A stretch of DNA of 41,093 bases from a virus (IMGVR_UViG_3300039308_000010:1-41093), one strand, 5' to 3'; counted from the first letter of the stretch, positions 6,629-14,601 are shown. Translations and numbers: made by a program. The notes: generated from the sequence alone by a model not told the origin.

Positions 6629-6849
6629 TGTAATTCTGTAATGGTGTAATAACACTTTGATTATTAGTTCTTTAGGTCATTACAGCGTTTTGTAATTGAG
6701 TTTAGAATTTTTGTAAGAAATCTGTAATCCCTTTTCTTATTACAAACTTTTTGTAATTCCTTACAAAAAATTACAAAAAGAAAAATAATCTGTAATCGCT
6801 GTCCTTCAAGGGGTTATTATATAGAATTTGCAAAAATTACAGAATTACA
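6629..6849. repeat. Cluster of TGTAAT/ATTACA half-sites (iteron-like)
   Basis: About 14 copies in 221 bp. TGTAAT or a close form starts at 6629, 6637, 6645, 6691, 6712 (TGTAAG), 6723, 6752 and 6791. The inverse starts at 6679, 6739, 6760 (CTTACA), 6770, 6836 and 6844. The first three are tandem at exactly 8 bp. The same TGTAA half-site forms an inverted repeat over the early promoter. Likely a multi-site protein-binding region; origin or operator. Confidence 0.6.
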
Positions 6850-6933
6850 AAATATTTCCCTAAACTAATTCAGAGGGTAAAGGGAGAAAGCCGAAGCCCT
6901 GCGAATGGATACGGAAAAAATGATTCAGAGTTC

Positions 6934-6970
6934 CAAAAATATGACGGGTGCAGTGCTGGTAAAAGGACAG
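6934..6970 (-). promoter_or_regulatory. Late promoter P6, best -7 match of the family
   Basis: Minus strand: CTGTCCTTTT (6961-6970), 19 nt, TATTTTTG (6934-6941), a perfect TAnnTTTG. No reading frame starts close by; the first gene downstream begins at 6477, giving a leader of about 450 nt that passes through the half-site cluster. Confidence 0.7.
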
Positions 6971-7092
6971 GAAAAAAGGCTCTGCAAACCTCTCTAGAAT
7001 TGCGTATTTGGAAACGGGCTTACCATTGGTGCAGAATATTGAAAAATAGAGGGCTTATAAAACCTGTTAGATTTATTACTTGTATTTATAGC

Positions 7093-7326
7093 ATGGAAGG
7101 ATTTTCTTTTAAATGTGCTATTGCAGACACGCCCTGCGAAGTATTTGTTCAACCTGTAGAATTAGGCTTAAAAGGGCAGAGTTATCGCATACTTCAGAAT
7201 GGGAAGTTTTGTTCTTATATCCATCAATCGCCAGAAGGATTATATAGGGCTGTAGATGATAGTACTTTAACTCAGGATGATGTAGACGCTCTGGGAGAGT
7301 ATATTGATGCGAAAGGGAGCACATAA
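7093..7326 (+). CDS. Hypothetical small protein (77 aa), plus strand
   Basis: Start at the ATG at 7093 (MEGFSFKCAIAD). The open frame extends upstream to a TTG at 7000, but the preceding part reads like non-coding DNA. Small acidic beta-rich protein with two Cys residues in the first 20; the C-terminus (TLTQDDVDALGEYIDAKG) is helical. The minus-strand frame over the same bases has more Cys and His and looks like a shadow. Convergent with the gene at 7350-7583 across a shared terminator. Confidence 0.55.
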   Translation: MEGFSFKCAIADTPCEVFVQPVELGLKGQSYRILQNGKFCSYIHQSPEGLYRAVDDSTLTQDDVDALGEYIDAKGST

Positions 7327-7329
7327 AAA

Positions 7330-7347
7330 AAGCCCCTTTCGGAGCTT
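7330..7347. terminator. Terminator between convergent genes
   Basis: AAGC, mismatch, CC, loop TTTC, GG, mismatch, GCTT, with an A run on the left and a T-rich stretch on the right. It lies between the stop codons of the genes at 7093-7326 and 7350-7583 and can serve both. Confidence 0.6.
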
Positions 7348-7349
7348 CC

Positions 7350-7583
7350 TTATTTTGATACCTGTTCCATTATTCCATTTTCAATCCAGCTTATCATTTC
7401 TGGCCAACTTGGGTATTGTGGCTCCGTCTTACCAACTTCGATTAAAACAACTGTATTGAATCTGATTGAGCCTTCGTGTGGTTCACCACGGCGTTCTACC
7501 ACGCAAAAGAACCTGGTGCCAGTAGAGCTGATATTTTTCCACCAGCTGTATTGAGTTATTATAGCGTTGTAATTGATAGCCAT
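7350..7583 (-). CDS. Hypothetical early protein (77 aa)
   Basis: Last gene of the early operon. Rich in Trp (four residues) with strands such as FFCVVERRGEPHEG and FNTVVLIEVG. It starts 1 nt after the stop of its upstream neighbour and ends just before the terminator at 7330-7347. No family recognised. Confidence 0.65.
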   Translation of the reverse strand: MAINYNAIITQYSWWKNISSTGTRFFCVVERRGEPHEGSIRFNTVVLIEVGKTEPQYPSWPEMISWIENGIMEQVSK

Positions 7584-7584
7584 A

Positions 7585-7776
7585 TCAAAACGGATTTAGA
7601 TCATCAGGACCTTTAACTACCGGAGATAAAACTTCATCAAGCTCTGTTCCTGTTATAATATGGTTGCAGGGTTTATACAAGCAAATGATATAAGCGAGCT
7701 GGCTTATCTTGGTATGGTCTACTTTACCCTGTTGCTTCATTTTGCAAATAGGGCAGGTAAATTTTATTAAGCTCAT
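7585..7776 (-). CDS. Small protein with a possible zinc ribbon (63 aa)
   Basis: I use the ATG at 7776, which overlaps the stop of the MazG-like gene as ATGA; the longer frame (to 7827) would overlap it by 55 bp. It contains FTCPICK near residue 7 and KPCNHIITG about 25 residues later. CPIC and CNH could bind one zinc. The family is not recognised; a small nucleic acid or protein-binding factor is possible. Confidence 0.6.
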   Translation of the reverse strand: MSLIKFTCPICKMKQQGKVDHTKISQLAYIICLYKPCNHIITGTELDEVLSPVVKGPDDLNPF

Positions 7777-8012
7777 TCTGGTAGGTTTTTGAGTAGCCTG
7801 AAGCACATTGCTGCTGTTTGAATGCATTCCTCTATAAGATTTTCGATATTCCCTTCACCCTCTCGAATCAGATTTCCTTCGCGTACCAGTTCGCCACATT
7901 CTTCACTTATAATAGAAGTTTGATGAACGATATCGACAGGCCAATCAGGATGTTTTATTTCTGCTCTTTCGTATTCTGCTATGATTCGCTTTAGTATTTC
8001 CTGAGTTTCCAT
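7773..8012 (-). CDS. MazG-like nucleotide pyrophosphohydrolase
   Basis: All-helical protein of 79 residues. The central SEECGELVREGN carries the EExxE metal-binding motif of the all-alpha NTP pyrophosphatase superfamily, and a second acidic helix follows (ENLIEECIQTA). Such phage proteins hydrolyse (d)NTPs to monophosphates, or possibly ppGpp-type nucleotides. It is coupled by TAATG to the methyltransferase gene upstream and by ATGA to the next small gene. The superfamily is a good match; the substrate is unknown. Confidence 0.75.
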   Translation of the reverse strand: METQEILKRIIAEYERAEIKHPDWPVDIVHQTSIISEECGELVREGNLIREGEGNIENLIEECIQTAAMCFRLLKNLPE

Positions 8013-8797
8013 TATATCCTATTATATAGTTCTATTGCTTTAAAAATTTGAAGTGCAACCTGCGGAACTACTGCGTTTCCTCCGGCTTTGATGGATTCTC
8101 GCCTCCATTGCGAAACGGTTGTTCCGACCACCTGGTAGGGAAACCCATCATCCACCAGTAAAACTGGGGGGTTATTTGCCCAAGAACCGCCCCGAAAAGT
8201 CTGTACAGTTGTTCCGTTAATGCTCCAGGGCTTCTGTGATGCCTCTTCCTGTACATTGGAAAAGAAAGTTTGTCCCTTTTGTAATCCGATGCTGTTGGAG
8301 TAAGCAACCAAATACAACCGGGCTCTGTGGTGGGGGGCACCGACCTCTGAAGCTCTACAAACTCGCCATTCTGCATTATACCCCATTCGGGATAATTCAC
8401 TGAGTATTCGACTAAAGTCTTTCCCCCCGTTTGTTTTAAGAATGTTTGATACATTTTCGGCAACAATAAACGTGGGCCCGATTTCGGAAATAGCTCTGCA
8501 CATTTCGTAGAATAAACCTGTTCGTTCACCTCGTAGCCCCTGTTGACCTTGACCATCTTGTTTTGCGATACTTGCGTCTTGACAGGGGAACCCGCCAGTG
8601 AGAATATCAATTGCTCCTCTGTGAATAGAGAAATCTGTTTTAGTGATGTCTGCATATGATTGAGCCTTTGGCCAGTAGTATTTTAAAATTTTCTGCCCGA
8701 ATGGATTCCACTCGCAGTGGAACTTATTTTCCCATCCCATCCATTCCGCAGCGAGGTCAAAGCCTCCTATTCCTGAGAATAATGAACCGTGTGTCAT
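8012..8797 (-). CDS. C5 cytosine-specific DNA methyltransferase
   Basis: Protein of 261 residues with the conserved motifs in order: I, FSGIGGFDLA (residues about 7-16, SAM binding); IV, GGFPCQDAS with the nucleophile Cys72; VI, AENVSNIL with Glu114; VIII, HHRARLYLVA (156-165); and X, GNAVVPQVA (240-248). The target recognition domain between VIII and X is short, about 70 residues. It transfers a methyl group from SAM to cytosine. No restriction enzyme gene is adjacent, so it is an orphan, presumably protecting phage DNA or acting in regulation. The target sequence cannot be read from the protein. It starts 3 nt after the primase-helicase gene. Confidence 0.95.
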   Translation of the reverse strand: MTHGSLFSGIGGFDLAAEWMGWENKFHCEWNPFGQKILKYYWPKAQSYADITKTDFSIHRGAIDILTGGFPCQDASIAKQDGQGQQGLRGERTGLFYEMCRAISEIGPTFIVAENVSNILKTNGGKDFSRILSELSRMGYNAEWRVCRASEVGAPHHRARLYLVAYSNSIGLQKGQTFFSNVQEEASQKPWSINGTTVQTFRGGSWANNPPVLLVDDGFPYQVVGTTVSQWRRESIKAGGNAVVPQVALQIFKAIELYNRI

Positions 8798-8800
8798 CGC

Positions 8801-11797
8801 TTAAAAGGGTAATTTTTTATCTGATTGGTTCGTAATTACATTTTCACCGATTCCTTCGGTTGGTGTGGGGGAAAGGGGAGAAGGCTCTGCTGTTGGGTCG
8901 TTTACTGCATCAGTAAGCGGTTTACCAGGTGTTTGGATGTAAACTACTTCAGTCGTTTTGGTAGAACCTGTTTTTGCCCACGTTTTGCTTCTGATATCGA
9001 ACTCATAAGCTGGCAAGGTTTTAACCATACGGCCGTCAGCATTTCTAAGGTCTTTAGGGTTCAGGGTTAAGCCTCTGAACGCAGCCCACAGTTTTAAGCG
9101 CTTGCTGAATGCTTGGGCAGTCCATCCGGTAGTTTTGGTTTCCTTTATAAAGTCATCATTTGCAACCTGCTTGATAACATAAGAATCACGTTTGCCACCT
9201 TCTTCGCTGAAATAGATATCAGCCCACCCAAGAAAGTTAACCCCGATTTGATTCATGTAATTACGTGCCATTACGTTACCCATCGGAGGAGCAATCTTGC
9301 TGAAGTTCATGTACCAGCGACAGCACTGAGCCATGAAATTGCAGAAGTCGTTCCATTCCTTCTCGTTAAAGTCTAAGAAGAGGTTCTTGCCTAAATCATC
9401 TTTTGGTGACCGGCTTTCGTTGTATTCGCCGTTGGTGCTGAAGTGGTAGTAATCGCTGAATACGGTGTAAAGCAAACGTCTTTCGGTACTCGGGTCTATC
9501 TCGTTAGGGGTGAAGTTCGATGTGATACAAAGCTTTGGAACCTGCTCGAAAGGAATTTCAAACTGCTTATTGTTTTTCGGGTTCACTACCATCTCGCCGG
9601 TAAGCATCGAAAAGAAGAAATCAAACTTTAGTCCTTTGTTGGCATCATCAATTAAAACGTAATCAGTGTGAACACTGACACGTTCGAAAACGTGAGGGTT
9701 ATCAGTAAGCTTCGGGTTACGACCTTCGAGAGTTACGCTGGTCATGAACTCGCGAACAGATTTATAAGCAATTGATTTACCAGAACCACCATGCGAAAGA
9801 CCGTCATCAGTCAGCTTATGATCCATCGCAAATACGCACCAGGGGCGGGAAGGGTCTTTGTATCGGTGAAGCAAGTAGCCTATGCTGTAGATTTTGTTTA
9901 TTAGATGCAGCTTCTGCTCTTTAATTTCTTCTGCTGTAAGGTTAGGGCCATCGATAGAAAACTTGTGCTTCGCCTGGTATTCTTCCTGAACCTGCATCGG
10001 CTCTCCCGCCAAACTATCTTCCAGCTCTTTCTTCCAGTGGATACGACTTGCATTAATCAGGTAGCGAAAGAATAGGCAATCAGTGTTTTTAATATCAATA
10101 TCGTATTCATCAAGCTCTTCGTTGTGGTTAATGGTGAAGAAATCATCAAGCTTTTTAACCTTGTGCTTAATTACCTCTTTATCCCAAACCAGCTTATCTA
10201 CATCGCCAGATTTAAAAGCCTCAATACCATCCTTAGTTACCTTCCAGGTATTGTTCTCGAAGAAGAAATACTGAGTGTGCTTATCAAAATCGGTAAAGTC
10301 GATATCAATCATTTTAAGAGCGCTTAGGCTGGCTTCGCCTAATTGATTGGTGCGGTAGAAAGCGTTTCTCAGGTTTTCATCCATCTTACGCTTCTCAAGG
10401 AAATCGTAAATGAAGTTTTTAATCAAAGCATCATCAACAGCTCTTACTATGTTGCCATCAATATGAATGAAGATGTAGCCATTCTTATCGTTCTCACTTT
10501 TGAAGCGGAAGAAGCCGTTCTTCATCAGGAAGTTATACATCCTTAAGTTATTCGGCTTGTATTCAATCTTGCTGTTTTTGGTGTAGGTAACATCCCAAAA
10601 GCGATAAGGAAGGGCAGTGGCAACGAGTGATTTGAAATCTTTACGGGAATAGAAGCGCAAATAATCGCGAACGTCTTTGCAGGCATTGCCTCTGAAATCT
10701 CTCTTTTGCTTTAGCTCTTCCGGTAAAGCAATGGTTTTGATATCCAAGAAAACAGGGTCGCTATCATCCATGCAAAGGCGGTGATTTTGCTTCTGGCCGG
10801 TTAGGTCAAGGTCAGGAGCAGTCATTACATCCTTAGCAATGGCGAAGAACTTCTTAACTGTAGCTGCAGTAAGCTTGTAGTATTCGGATGACGGCCAAAC
10901 CACTTCGTAACCTAAAGCAGCAATATTTAAAGCATCACTACCACCTGTACAGTAGATAAGCTCAGGAAGCTTTTCAACCTTTGCCTCTACCGCGTTGCCT
11001 TCTTCATCAAACTGTTCGCCTTGATTTTGCAGGGCATTGAAAGCAACTTGTGCCTGGTCGTATCCGTGAAGAAAATTCTTGTCAACCTCGCCATAGTACA
11101 TAAACCGCTTGCCTTTATCTTGCGATTTTGGCTGGTAAATCTTTTTAAATCCTTTCTCCTCAATGAGGAAAATAGGGTAAAACTCGGTTGAAGCTATTTT
11201 GATCGCTTTACGGTTCTTTATAATGGTATAGCTTTTTAAAGCGAAGTAATGGAGCTTGCTGCAAGTTTTACGAAGCTGGTCATAAGTAGCTTTCTTCCTT
11301 TCTTCCGGATCTGCGATGTTGCGTTTGTCGTAATCGATACCTTTAATAATAAGCTCACTGAATAGAGCCTCTATATAGTTGTTTGGTATTTCGTCGTATG
11401 GTTCAAATAACCATTCCTTTTCCTTTTGGTCTGGCTCTGCATCATCTGTAGTAATAACCGGCTGAAACAGGCTTTTAATTTCTTCATCGCTGGCTACTGC
11501 ATAGCGCTCTGCTAGTAGACGAATTGCACTTCCAAAGTCCAAACCCTCCTCAAGCATGCAAACAGCTATTGCATTGCGAGGCTTGGCATCATCACCAAAA
11601 TCTGTTACAACCCAGTTTCCATCAGGTAGTTGTTTCAAGGTAGCTGAGGCGGTGCGTTCACTATCACGCATCTTAAATTTTTCACCCTTACGGTCCACGC
11701 ACTTTTGAGATTGCGGATAGTAGTAAAGGATGATGTCTAAGCCGTTATTTGTGGCCTGTAATATATCTTCTTTGCGGATGCGGTAATTCGATGACAT
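8801..11797 (-). CDS. Large DNA primase-helicase, SF3-type ATPase
   Basis: Protein of 998 residues. The N-terminal 110 residues resemble the DUF3874/CHC2-like start of phage primases but lack the zinc cysteines (KCVDRKGEKFKMR...DSERTASATLKQLPDG). Around 278-345 is a TOPRIM-like part (LIYCTGGSDALNIAALGYEVVWPSS, later CMDDSDP). The C-terminal half is a helicase: Walker A GGSGKS (about 670-675), Walker B YVLIDDAN (about 713-720), and motif C KLCITSNFTPN (about 755-765) followed by the ERR arginine finger. Motif C of this form is typical of superfamily 3. It should synthesise primers and unwind DNA at the phage origin. Confidence 0.85.
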   Translation of the reverse strand: MSSNYRIRKEDILQATNNGLDIILYYYPQSQKCVDRKGEKFKMRDSERTASATLKQLPDGNWVVTDFGDDAKPRNAIAVCMLEEGLDFGSAIRLLAERYAVASDEEIKSLFQPVITTDDAEPDQKEKEWLFEPYDEIPNNYIEALFSELIIKGIDYDKRNIADPEERKKATYDQLRKTCSKLHYFALKSYTIIKNRKAIKIASTEFYPIFLIEEKGFKKIYQPKSQDKGKRFMYYGEVDKNFLHGYDQAQVAFNALQNQGEQFDEEGNAVEAKVEKLPELIYCTGGSDALNIAALGYEVVWPSSEYYKLTAATVKKFFAIAKDVMTAPDLDLTGQKQNHRLCMDDSDPVFLDIKTIALPEELKQKRDFRGNACKDVRDYLRFYSRKDFKSLVATALPYRFWDVTYTKNSKIEYKPNNLRMYNFLMKNGFFRFKSENDKNGYIFIHIDGNIVRAVDDALIKNFIYDFLEKRKMDENLRNAFYRTNQLGEASLSALKMIDIDFTDFDKHTQYFFFENNTWKVTKDGIEAFKSGDVDKLVWDKEVIKHKVKKLDDFFTINHNEELDEYDIDIKNTDCLFFRYLINASRIHWKKELEDSLAGEPMQVQEEYQAKHKFSIDGPNLTAEEIKEQKLHLINKIYSIGYLLHRYKDPSRPWCVFAMDHKLTDDGLSHGGSGKSIAYKSVREFMTSVTLEGRNPKLTDNPHVFERVSVHTDYVLIDDANKGLKFDFFFSMLTGEMVVNPKNNKQFEIPFEQVPKLCITSNFTPNEIDPSTERRLLYTVFSDYYHFSTNGEYNESRSPKDDLGKNLFLDFNEKEWNDFCNFMAQCCRWYMNFSKIAPPMGNVMARNYMNQIGVNFLGWADIYFSEEGGKRDSYVIKQVANDDFIKETKTTGWTAQAFSKRLKLWAAFRGLTLNPKDLRNADGRMVKTLPAYEFDIRSKTWAKTGSTKTTEVVYIQTPGKPLTDAVNDPTAEPSPLSPTPTEGIGENVITNQSDKKLPF

Positions 11798-11803
11798 GAA
11801 AGG

Positions 11804-12169
11804 TTACTTTGTAGTTGAGGGGTTAGAGCCGTTTTCGTTATTGGATTCATTTAGCAAAGCCGATAATTCTGGCTTCCAGTCTAAATAGTCCTTGTTTGGG
11901 TCGCAACAGTTAGAGACAAGAGTTTCGTATCCCCAGATAACTCTTCCATATCCTGAACCGAAATGCCTGAATGCGAATTCTATAAATTCTAACTTGTTAA
12001 GAATTCCATTTTCATCAGCAAATTGCTGCATTAGTTTATAGTCCTTGTCTTCTTTATCCAATTCGTTGATGTCGAATTCATCATAAGGGCCTTCGAAAAT
12101 CCATTCAAGCAACTGACAGAATCTGTATAAATCCTTTGGCTCGTTAGGTAAAGCTTTTGCCATTCTCAT
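11804..12169 (-). CDS. Hypothetical early protein (121 aa)
   Basis: Acidic, largely helical, with FAFRHFGSGYGRVIWGYETLVSNCCDPN near the C-terminus. Its ATG overlaps the stop of the preceding gene (ATGA); a second ATG lies two codons in. It is followed by the primase-helicase gene with a 6-nt gap. A replication accessory role is possible from position only. Confidence 0.7.
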   Translation of the reverse strand: MRMAKALPNEPKDLYRFCQLLEWIFEGPYDEFDINELDKEDKDYKLMQQFADENGILNKLEFIEFAFRHFGSGYGRVIWGYETLVSNCCDPNKDYLDWKPELSALLNESNNENGSNPSTTK

Positions 12170-12519
12170 TTCAATTCCTCCTCACGCATCTTTTCAATGC
12201 CATCTAAATACTCGCGGATTTTTTCGATAGGGAAGCCGATAAAGAACTGGAAGATGCGGTGAAGCTCTAAAGCGTAATCGAAAGTGAAGTCTTTGTCTGC
12301 ATTCTTAAACTGTACTTTTGGATCTGATTGCAGGTGAAGCAGGATAGCAGCAGCATCTTTAGAAATACGACTAGCGAAGTTGTTAATCTGAGGCCTTTTA
12401 AAATCAACATCCATATGGATGCCATGCTCTATCTGAATCATTTCAGCCATTAGTGCCATAAACTGCACTGAGCTGAATACTTTTTCTTTTCTTTCGGGAG
12501 TTAGCGTTTGCTTTATCAT
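12166..12519 (-). CDS. Hypothetical early protein (117 aa)
   Basis: Helical protein with a charged C-terminus (KIREYLDGIEKMREEELK). Coupled by ATGA overlaps on both sides within the early operon. No motif or family recognised. Confidence 0.7.
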   Translation of the reverse strand: MIKQTLTPERKEKVFSSVQFMALMAEMIQIEHGIHMDVDFKRPQINNFASRISKDAAAILLHLQSDPKVQFKNADKDFTFDYALELHRIFQFFIGFPIEKIREYLDGIEKMREEELK

Positions 12520-13235
12520 GATGCAACCTCCTCTTGGTTAAGGAAAGCCGGTTTCCCTGTAGAGCTTAATACTTCAAATTCTACTACCCAAACCCAAGGA
12601 TTGCCGGCATCAGGAGTGATTTTATTGAATAGGCTGATATAAGAGAATTTAGGGTCAAATACTCCACTTTTGTTTTCTTCTGAACTTAGGTAGTTACGGT
12701 ATACAGGTTTCTCAGGAGCTTCTGGCCATGAGGGAAGTACTTCAATCCCTTCATTAAGGCAATCGCTGTCAGAAATACCATGAAGCCTTTCAACTCTAAC
12801 ATCTTTAATTTGAAGCCAAAGGCGGGAAGCAGCTTTTGGCATATGGATAGAAGGTTTCCAGGTAACGCTATGCTTTTTAAGCGCATCCAATTCTGCACGA
12901 CTTGTATAGTCGGCTTTATACAAGAAAGGTAGTTTTGTTTCCTTGTTTACAACATCTCCAACACCTAAAAAAGCACCAGTTTCCCTCACCCACAGTATAT
13001 CCCCTGGTTTACCGTAAGGGCATTTGATAAAGCGTTCTGCAAATTGTAGCTCACCATCAGCTTGATTAAATTTTCCTCTGGCACTAACACATCCCTCAGG
13101 AGTGAAACAAGTGAATCCAACAGTTTCAGCAGCTTCTGGTATATCTTTTACTATTCTTCTTGTTTGAGTTTTTCTACCTGAAAGAATGGCTTGAACCATC
13201 GGAGTAGAGAATAGGATAGGTCTTTCAGTTCTCAT
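12516..13235 (-). CDS. ASCH/PUA-like phage protein
   Basis: Protein of 239 residues. The N-terminus (RPILFSTPMVQAILSGRKTQTRRIV) and later GDILWVRETGAF, ASRLWLQIKDVRVERLHGISDSDCLNEGI and WVWVVEFEV follow a widespread phage family with an ASCH-type beta-barrel fold. These proteins are often annotated as morphogenetic or hypothetical. The fold binds RNA or modified bases in relatives; here the function is unknown. It overlaps both neighbours by 4 nt (ATGA). A tight early cluster with the DUF4406-like gene suggests a nucleic acid or nucleotide role. Confidence 0.8.
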   Translation of the reverse strand: MRTERPILFSTPMVQAILSGRKTQTRRIVKDIPEAAETVGFTCFTPEGCVSARGKFNQADGELQFAERFIKCPYGKPGDILWVRETGAFLGVGDVVNKETKLPFLYKADYTSRAELDALKKHSVTWKPSIHMPKAASRLWLQIKDVRVERLHGISDSDCLNEGIEVLPSWPEAPEKPVYRNYLSSEENKSGVFDPKFSYISLFNKITPDAGNPWVWVVEFEVLSSTGKPAFLNQEEVAS

Positions 13236-13573
13236 GCTGCAACCTCCTTTACTTTAGCATCGTGATTTCTCAAGAAGATGGCGTAGTGTTCAACTTCGAT
13301 ACCGATATCAGAAGCGAGATTACTTTCAATGATTGCTCCGCGACTAAACACCCAGTCATCAAGCAAAACCACTATGTCACATTCCATCATTACTGCAATG
13401 CATTTCCGCATACACTTATGCCATTCTTCTTCTGGCAACCCATCACAGATTTCATGAGGGTTGCGAACTATGAAACCGCGAGAACGGAGCTCACGAACGG
13501 CAGCGTCAAACTTTGGTTTATTTAGATCTGGTAGACCAGTTATTTTTCCGGCAACATATATGGTTTTGCTCAT
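13232..13573 (-). CDS. DUF4406-like, nucleoside deoxyribosyltransferase-fold protein
   Basis: Starts with IYVAGKITGLPD, followed by KFDAAVRELRSRGFIVRNPHEI, CDIVVLLDDWVFSRGAIIESNLASDIGIEV. The glycine-rich first strand, the NP turn, the DIVVLLDDW strand and the E after RGA are typical of DUF4406, related to nucleoside 2-deoxyribosyltransferases. The active-site Glu is probably that in AIIES. It may process nucleotides or nucleosides during infection; substrate unknown. ATGA overlaps link it to both neighbours. Confidence 0.8.
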   Translation of the reverse strand: MSKTIYVAGKITGLPDLNKPKFDAAVRELRSRGFIVRNPHEICDGLPEEEWHKCMRKCIAVMMECDIVVLLDDWVFSRGAIIESNLASDIGIEVEHYAIFLRNHDAKVKEVAA

Positions 13574-13719
13574 ATGAATAAATTCTTGTTAGGGTCGAAA
13601 TAATTTCTTTTGTTCAATTTTCTGTTGTAGCGCTCTTTCTGTTGGAAGTACATGCTGCGGAGTATGGCCAGAAGAGCAAAAAGTATAGAGCCGCAAGTGA
13701 TATATTCTCGTATTTCCAT
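13570..13719 (-). CDS. Small membrane protein (49 aa)
   Basis: From the ATG at 13719 (MEIREYITCGSILFALLAIL): one hydrophobic helix at about residues 7-21, then a very basic tail (KERYNRKLNKRNY). An ATG at 13800 would add 27 residues read through the hairpin at 13739-13772, so I prefer the shorter form. It overlaps the DUF4406-like gene by 4 nt. Function unknown. Confidence 0.5.
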   Translation of the reverse strand: MEIREYITCGSILFALLAILRSMYFQQKERYNRKLNKRNYFDPNKNLFI

Positions 13720-13738
13720 AATGATTTTTGGATTAAAA

Positions 13739-13772
13739 AACCCGCTCCCGTACAAGCGATAGAGAGCAGGTT
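13739..13772. terminator. Terminator-like hairpin within the early operon
   Basis: AACC, mismatch, GCTC pairs with GAGC, mismatch, GGTT around a 16-nt loop. T runs follow on both strands. It stands directly before the 49-residue gene and the rest of the early operon, so transcription must read through or restart here. Confidence 0.55.
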
Positions 13773-13910
13773 TTTGACTGAAATAGGGCGCTGTCACCAT
13801 CAGCAGTTTAAAGAACGAAGTGAGTGGTTAACTCAATAAAGAACTACTCATTTGCAGCTGAGTCGACTGTTTTTGCTGGCAACGGTACCAGCTACCAAAC
13901 CTTATTAAAG

Positions 13911-13929
13911 TGCACCCCTGCACTGCGTG
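13911..13929 (+). repeat. Dispersed motif, copy C
   Basis: TGCACCCCTGCACTGCGTG, related to copies A, B and D, with a 2-base contraction. It lies between the hairpin at 13739-13772 and the gene at 13938-14189. The 13773-13910 stretch also holds small hairpins (ACTCA/TGAGT, GCTGG/CCAGC). Confidence 0.35.
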
Positions 13930-13937
13930 TATTTGTT

Positions 13938-14189
13938 TTAATCCCGTTGAGTATGGTTGTAGTAGATATCCGCTAATACATCATTGATATCTTTCTTTTC
14001 TAGTGTTGACTCGAGTAGAGCGATGATGCAATTCTTTTCGCCATTAAGCTCATAAAGCGTTTGGTTTAGGCGCTCGTTGAACTTTGCCTGTTTAGGGAAC
14101 TGCTTTTTTACCTCGTTAATGATTTCGATAGTCTTGGTTACATAATTCAGCCTTTCAAATAGGGAAGAGGCTTCCAGTAGATTTAGCAT
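13938..14189 (-). CDS. Hypothetical early protein (83 aa)
   Basis: From the ATG at 14189 (MLNLLEASSLFERL); the frame opens at 14219 but that part overlaps the previous gene. Entirely helical and charged, compatible with a small helical bundle or coiled coil. Its start overlaps the stop region of the upstream gene. No family recognised. Confidence 0.6.
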   Translation of the reverse strand: MLNLLEASSLFERLNYVTKTIEIINEVKKQFPKQAKFNERLNQTLYELNGEKNCIIALLESTLEKKDINDVLADIYYNHTQRD

Positions 14190-14548
14190 TGTTTTCTCCT
14201 TTCTAAATAGATTCGACATTCGTTAAATGCTGCATCCACCTTTGCGGTGAATGACCTGTGAAGTTTAGAAGTTGTACTTGGAGTAAGAGAGCGGAACTTG
14301 TGCTCTAAGCGTAGGCAAATTTTAATAGCATCTGTAGGGTTAAAGCATTGTTTAGCAACTTTTAACTCATAGCGGATGTACTCAATAGTTTGAAGCTTTT
14401 CTGTAGCGCCCGGTGCATGCTTGTAAGCACTGATAGCATGAATGCGAGACTCTGAGATGTGTGTAAGCGTATCGATTAGATACTCACTTGAGGAAATTTT
14501 TTGGAGGGGTAAACTATTACCCGTACTTTTGGTTTTAAGAATCAACAT
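14183..14548 (-). CDS. Hypothetical early protein (121 aa)
   Basis: From the ATG at 14548 (MLILKTKSTGNS); the longer frame would start with TTG inside a hairpin. The protein is basic and helical (YIRYELKVAKQCFNPTDAIKICLRLEHKFRSL). It follows the hairpin at 14565-14592. No family recognised. Confidence 0.65.
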   Translation of the reverse strand: MLILKTKSTGNSLPLQKISSSEYLIDTLTHISESRIHAISAYKHAPGATEKLQTIEYIRYELKVAKQCFNPTDAIKICLRLEHKFRSLTPSTTSKLHRSFTAKVDAAFNECRIYLERRKQC

Positions 14549-14564
14549 AAATTTATTTTTATTT

Positions 14565-14592
14565 AACCCGCTGAGCGCCAACTCGTCGGGTT
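14565..14592. terminator. Terminator-like hairpin after the LuxR-type regulator gene
   Basis: AACCCG pairs with CGGGTT around a 16-nt loop. On the plus strand TTTTTTT follows directly; on the minus strand the T tract is weak (TTAAAT). It may act as a partial terminator between the first two early genes and the rest of the operon. Confidence 0.5.
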
Positions 14593-14601
14593 TTTTTGTT
14601 T

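Larger units (their letters stand above)
6478..7092. other. Stretch without a gene: half-site cluster plus promoter P6
   Basis: Stop codons interrupt all frames. The stretch holds, from left to right, a dispersed motif (6494-6513), a cluster of TGTAAT/ATTACA half-sites (6629-6849), a purine-rich part, and late promoter P6 (6934-6970). It is the largest non-coding region and separates early from head genes. A replication origin or a control region for the head operon are the obvious readings. Confidence 0.6.

Noticed and set aside
6799-6808. CTGTCCTTCA on the plus strand as a seventh late promoter
   Set aside because: No NAnnTTTG element lies at the 19-nt spacing, and no plus-strand late gene follows.
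7118-7324. A minus-strand gene of 68 residues
   Set aside because: It lies over the plus-strand gene at 7093-7326, and its Cys/His/Leu-rich composition looks like a shadow. Neither is certain.
8068-8655. A second minus-strand frame of 195 residues within the methyltransferase gene
   Set aside because: The other frame has all methyltransferase motifs in order; this one is a shadow without a recognisable feature.
8012-8797. A complete restriction-modification system
   Set aside because: Only the methyltransferase is present. None of the neighbours shows a nuclease motif.
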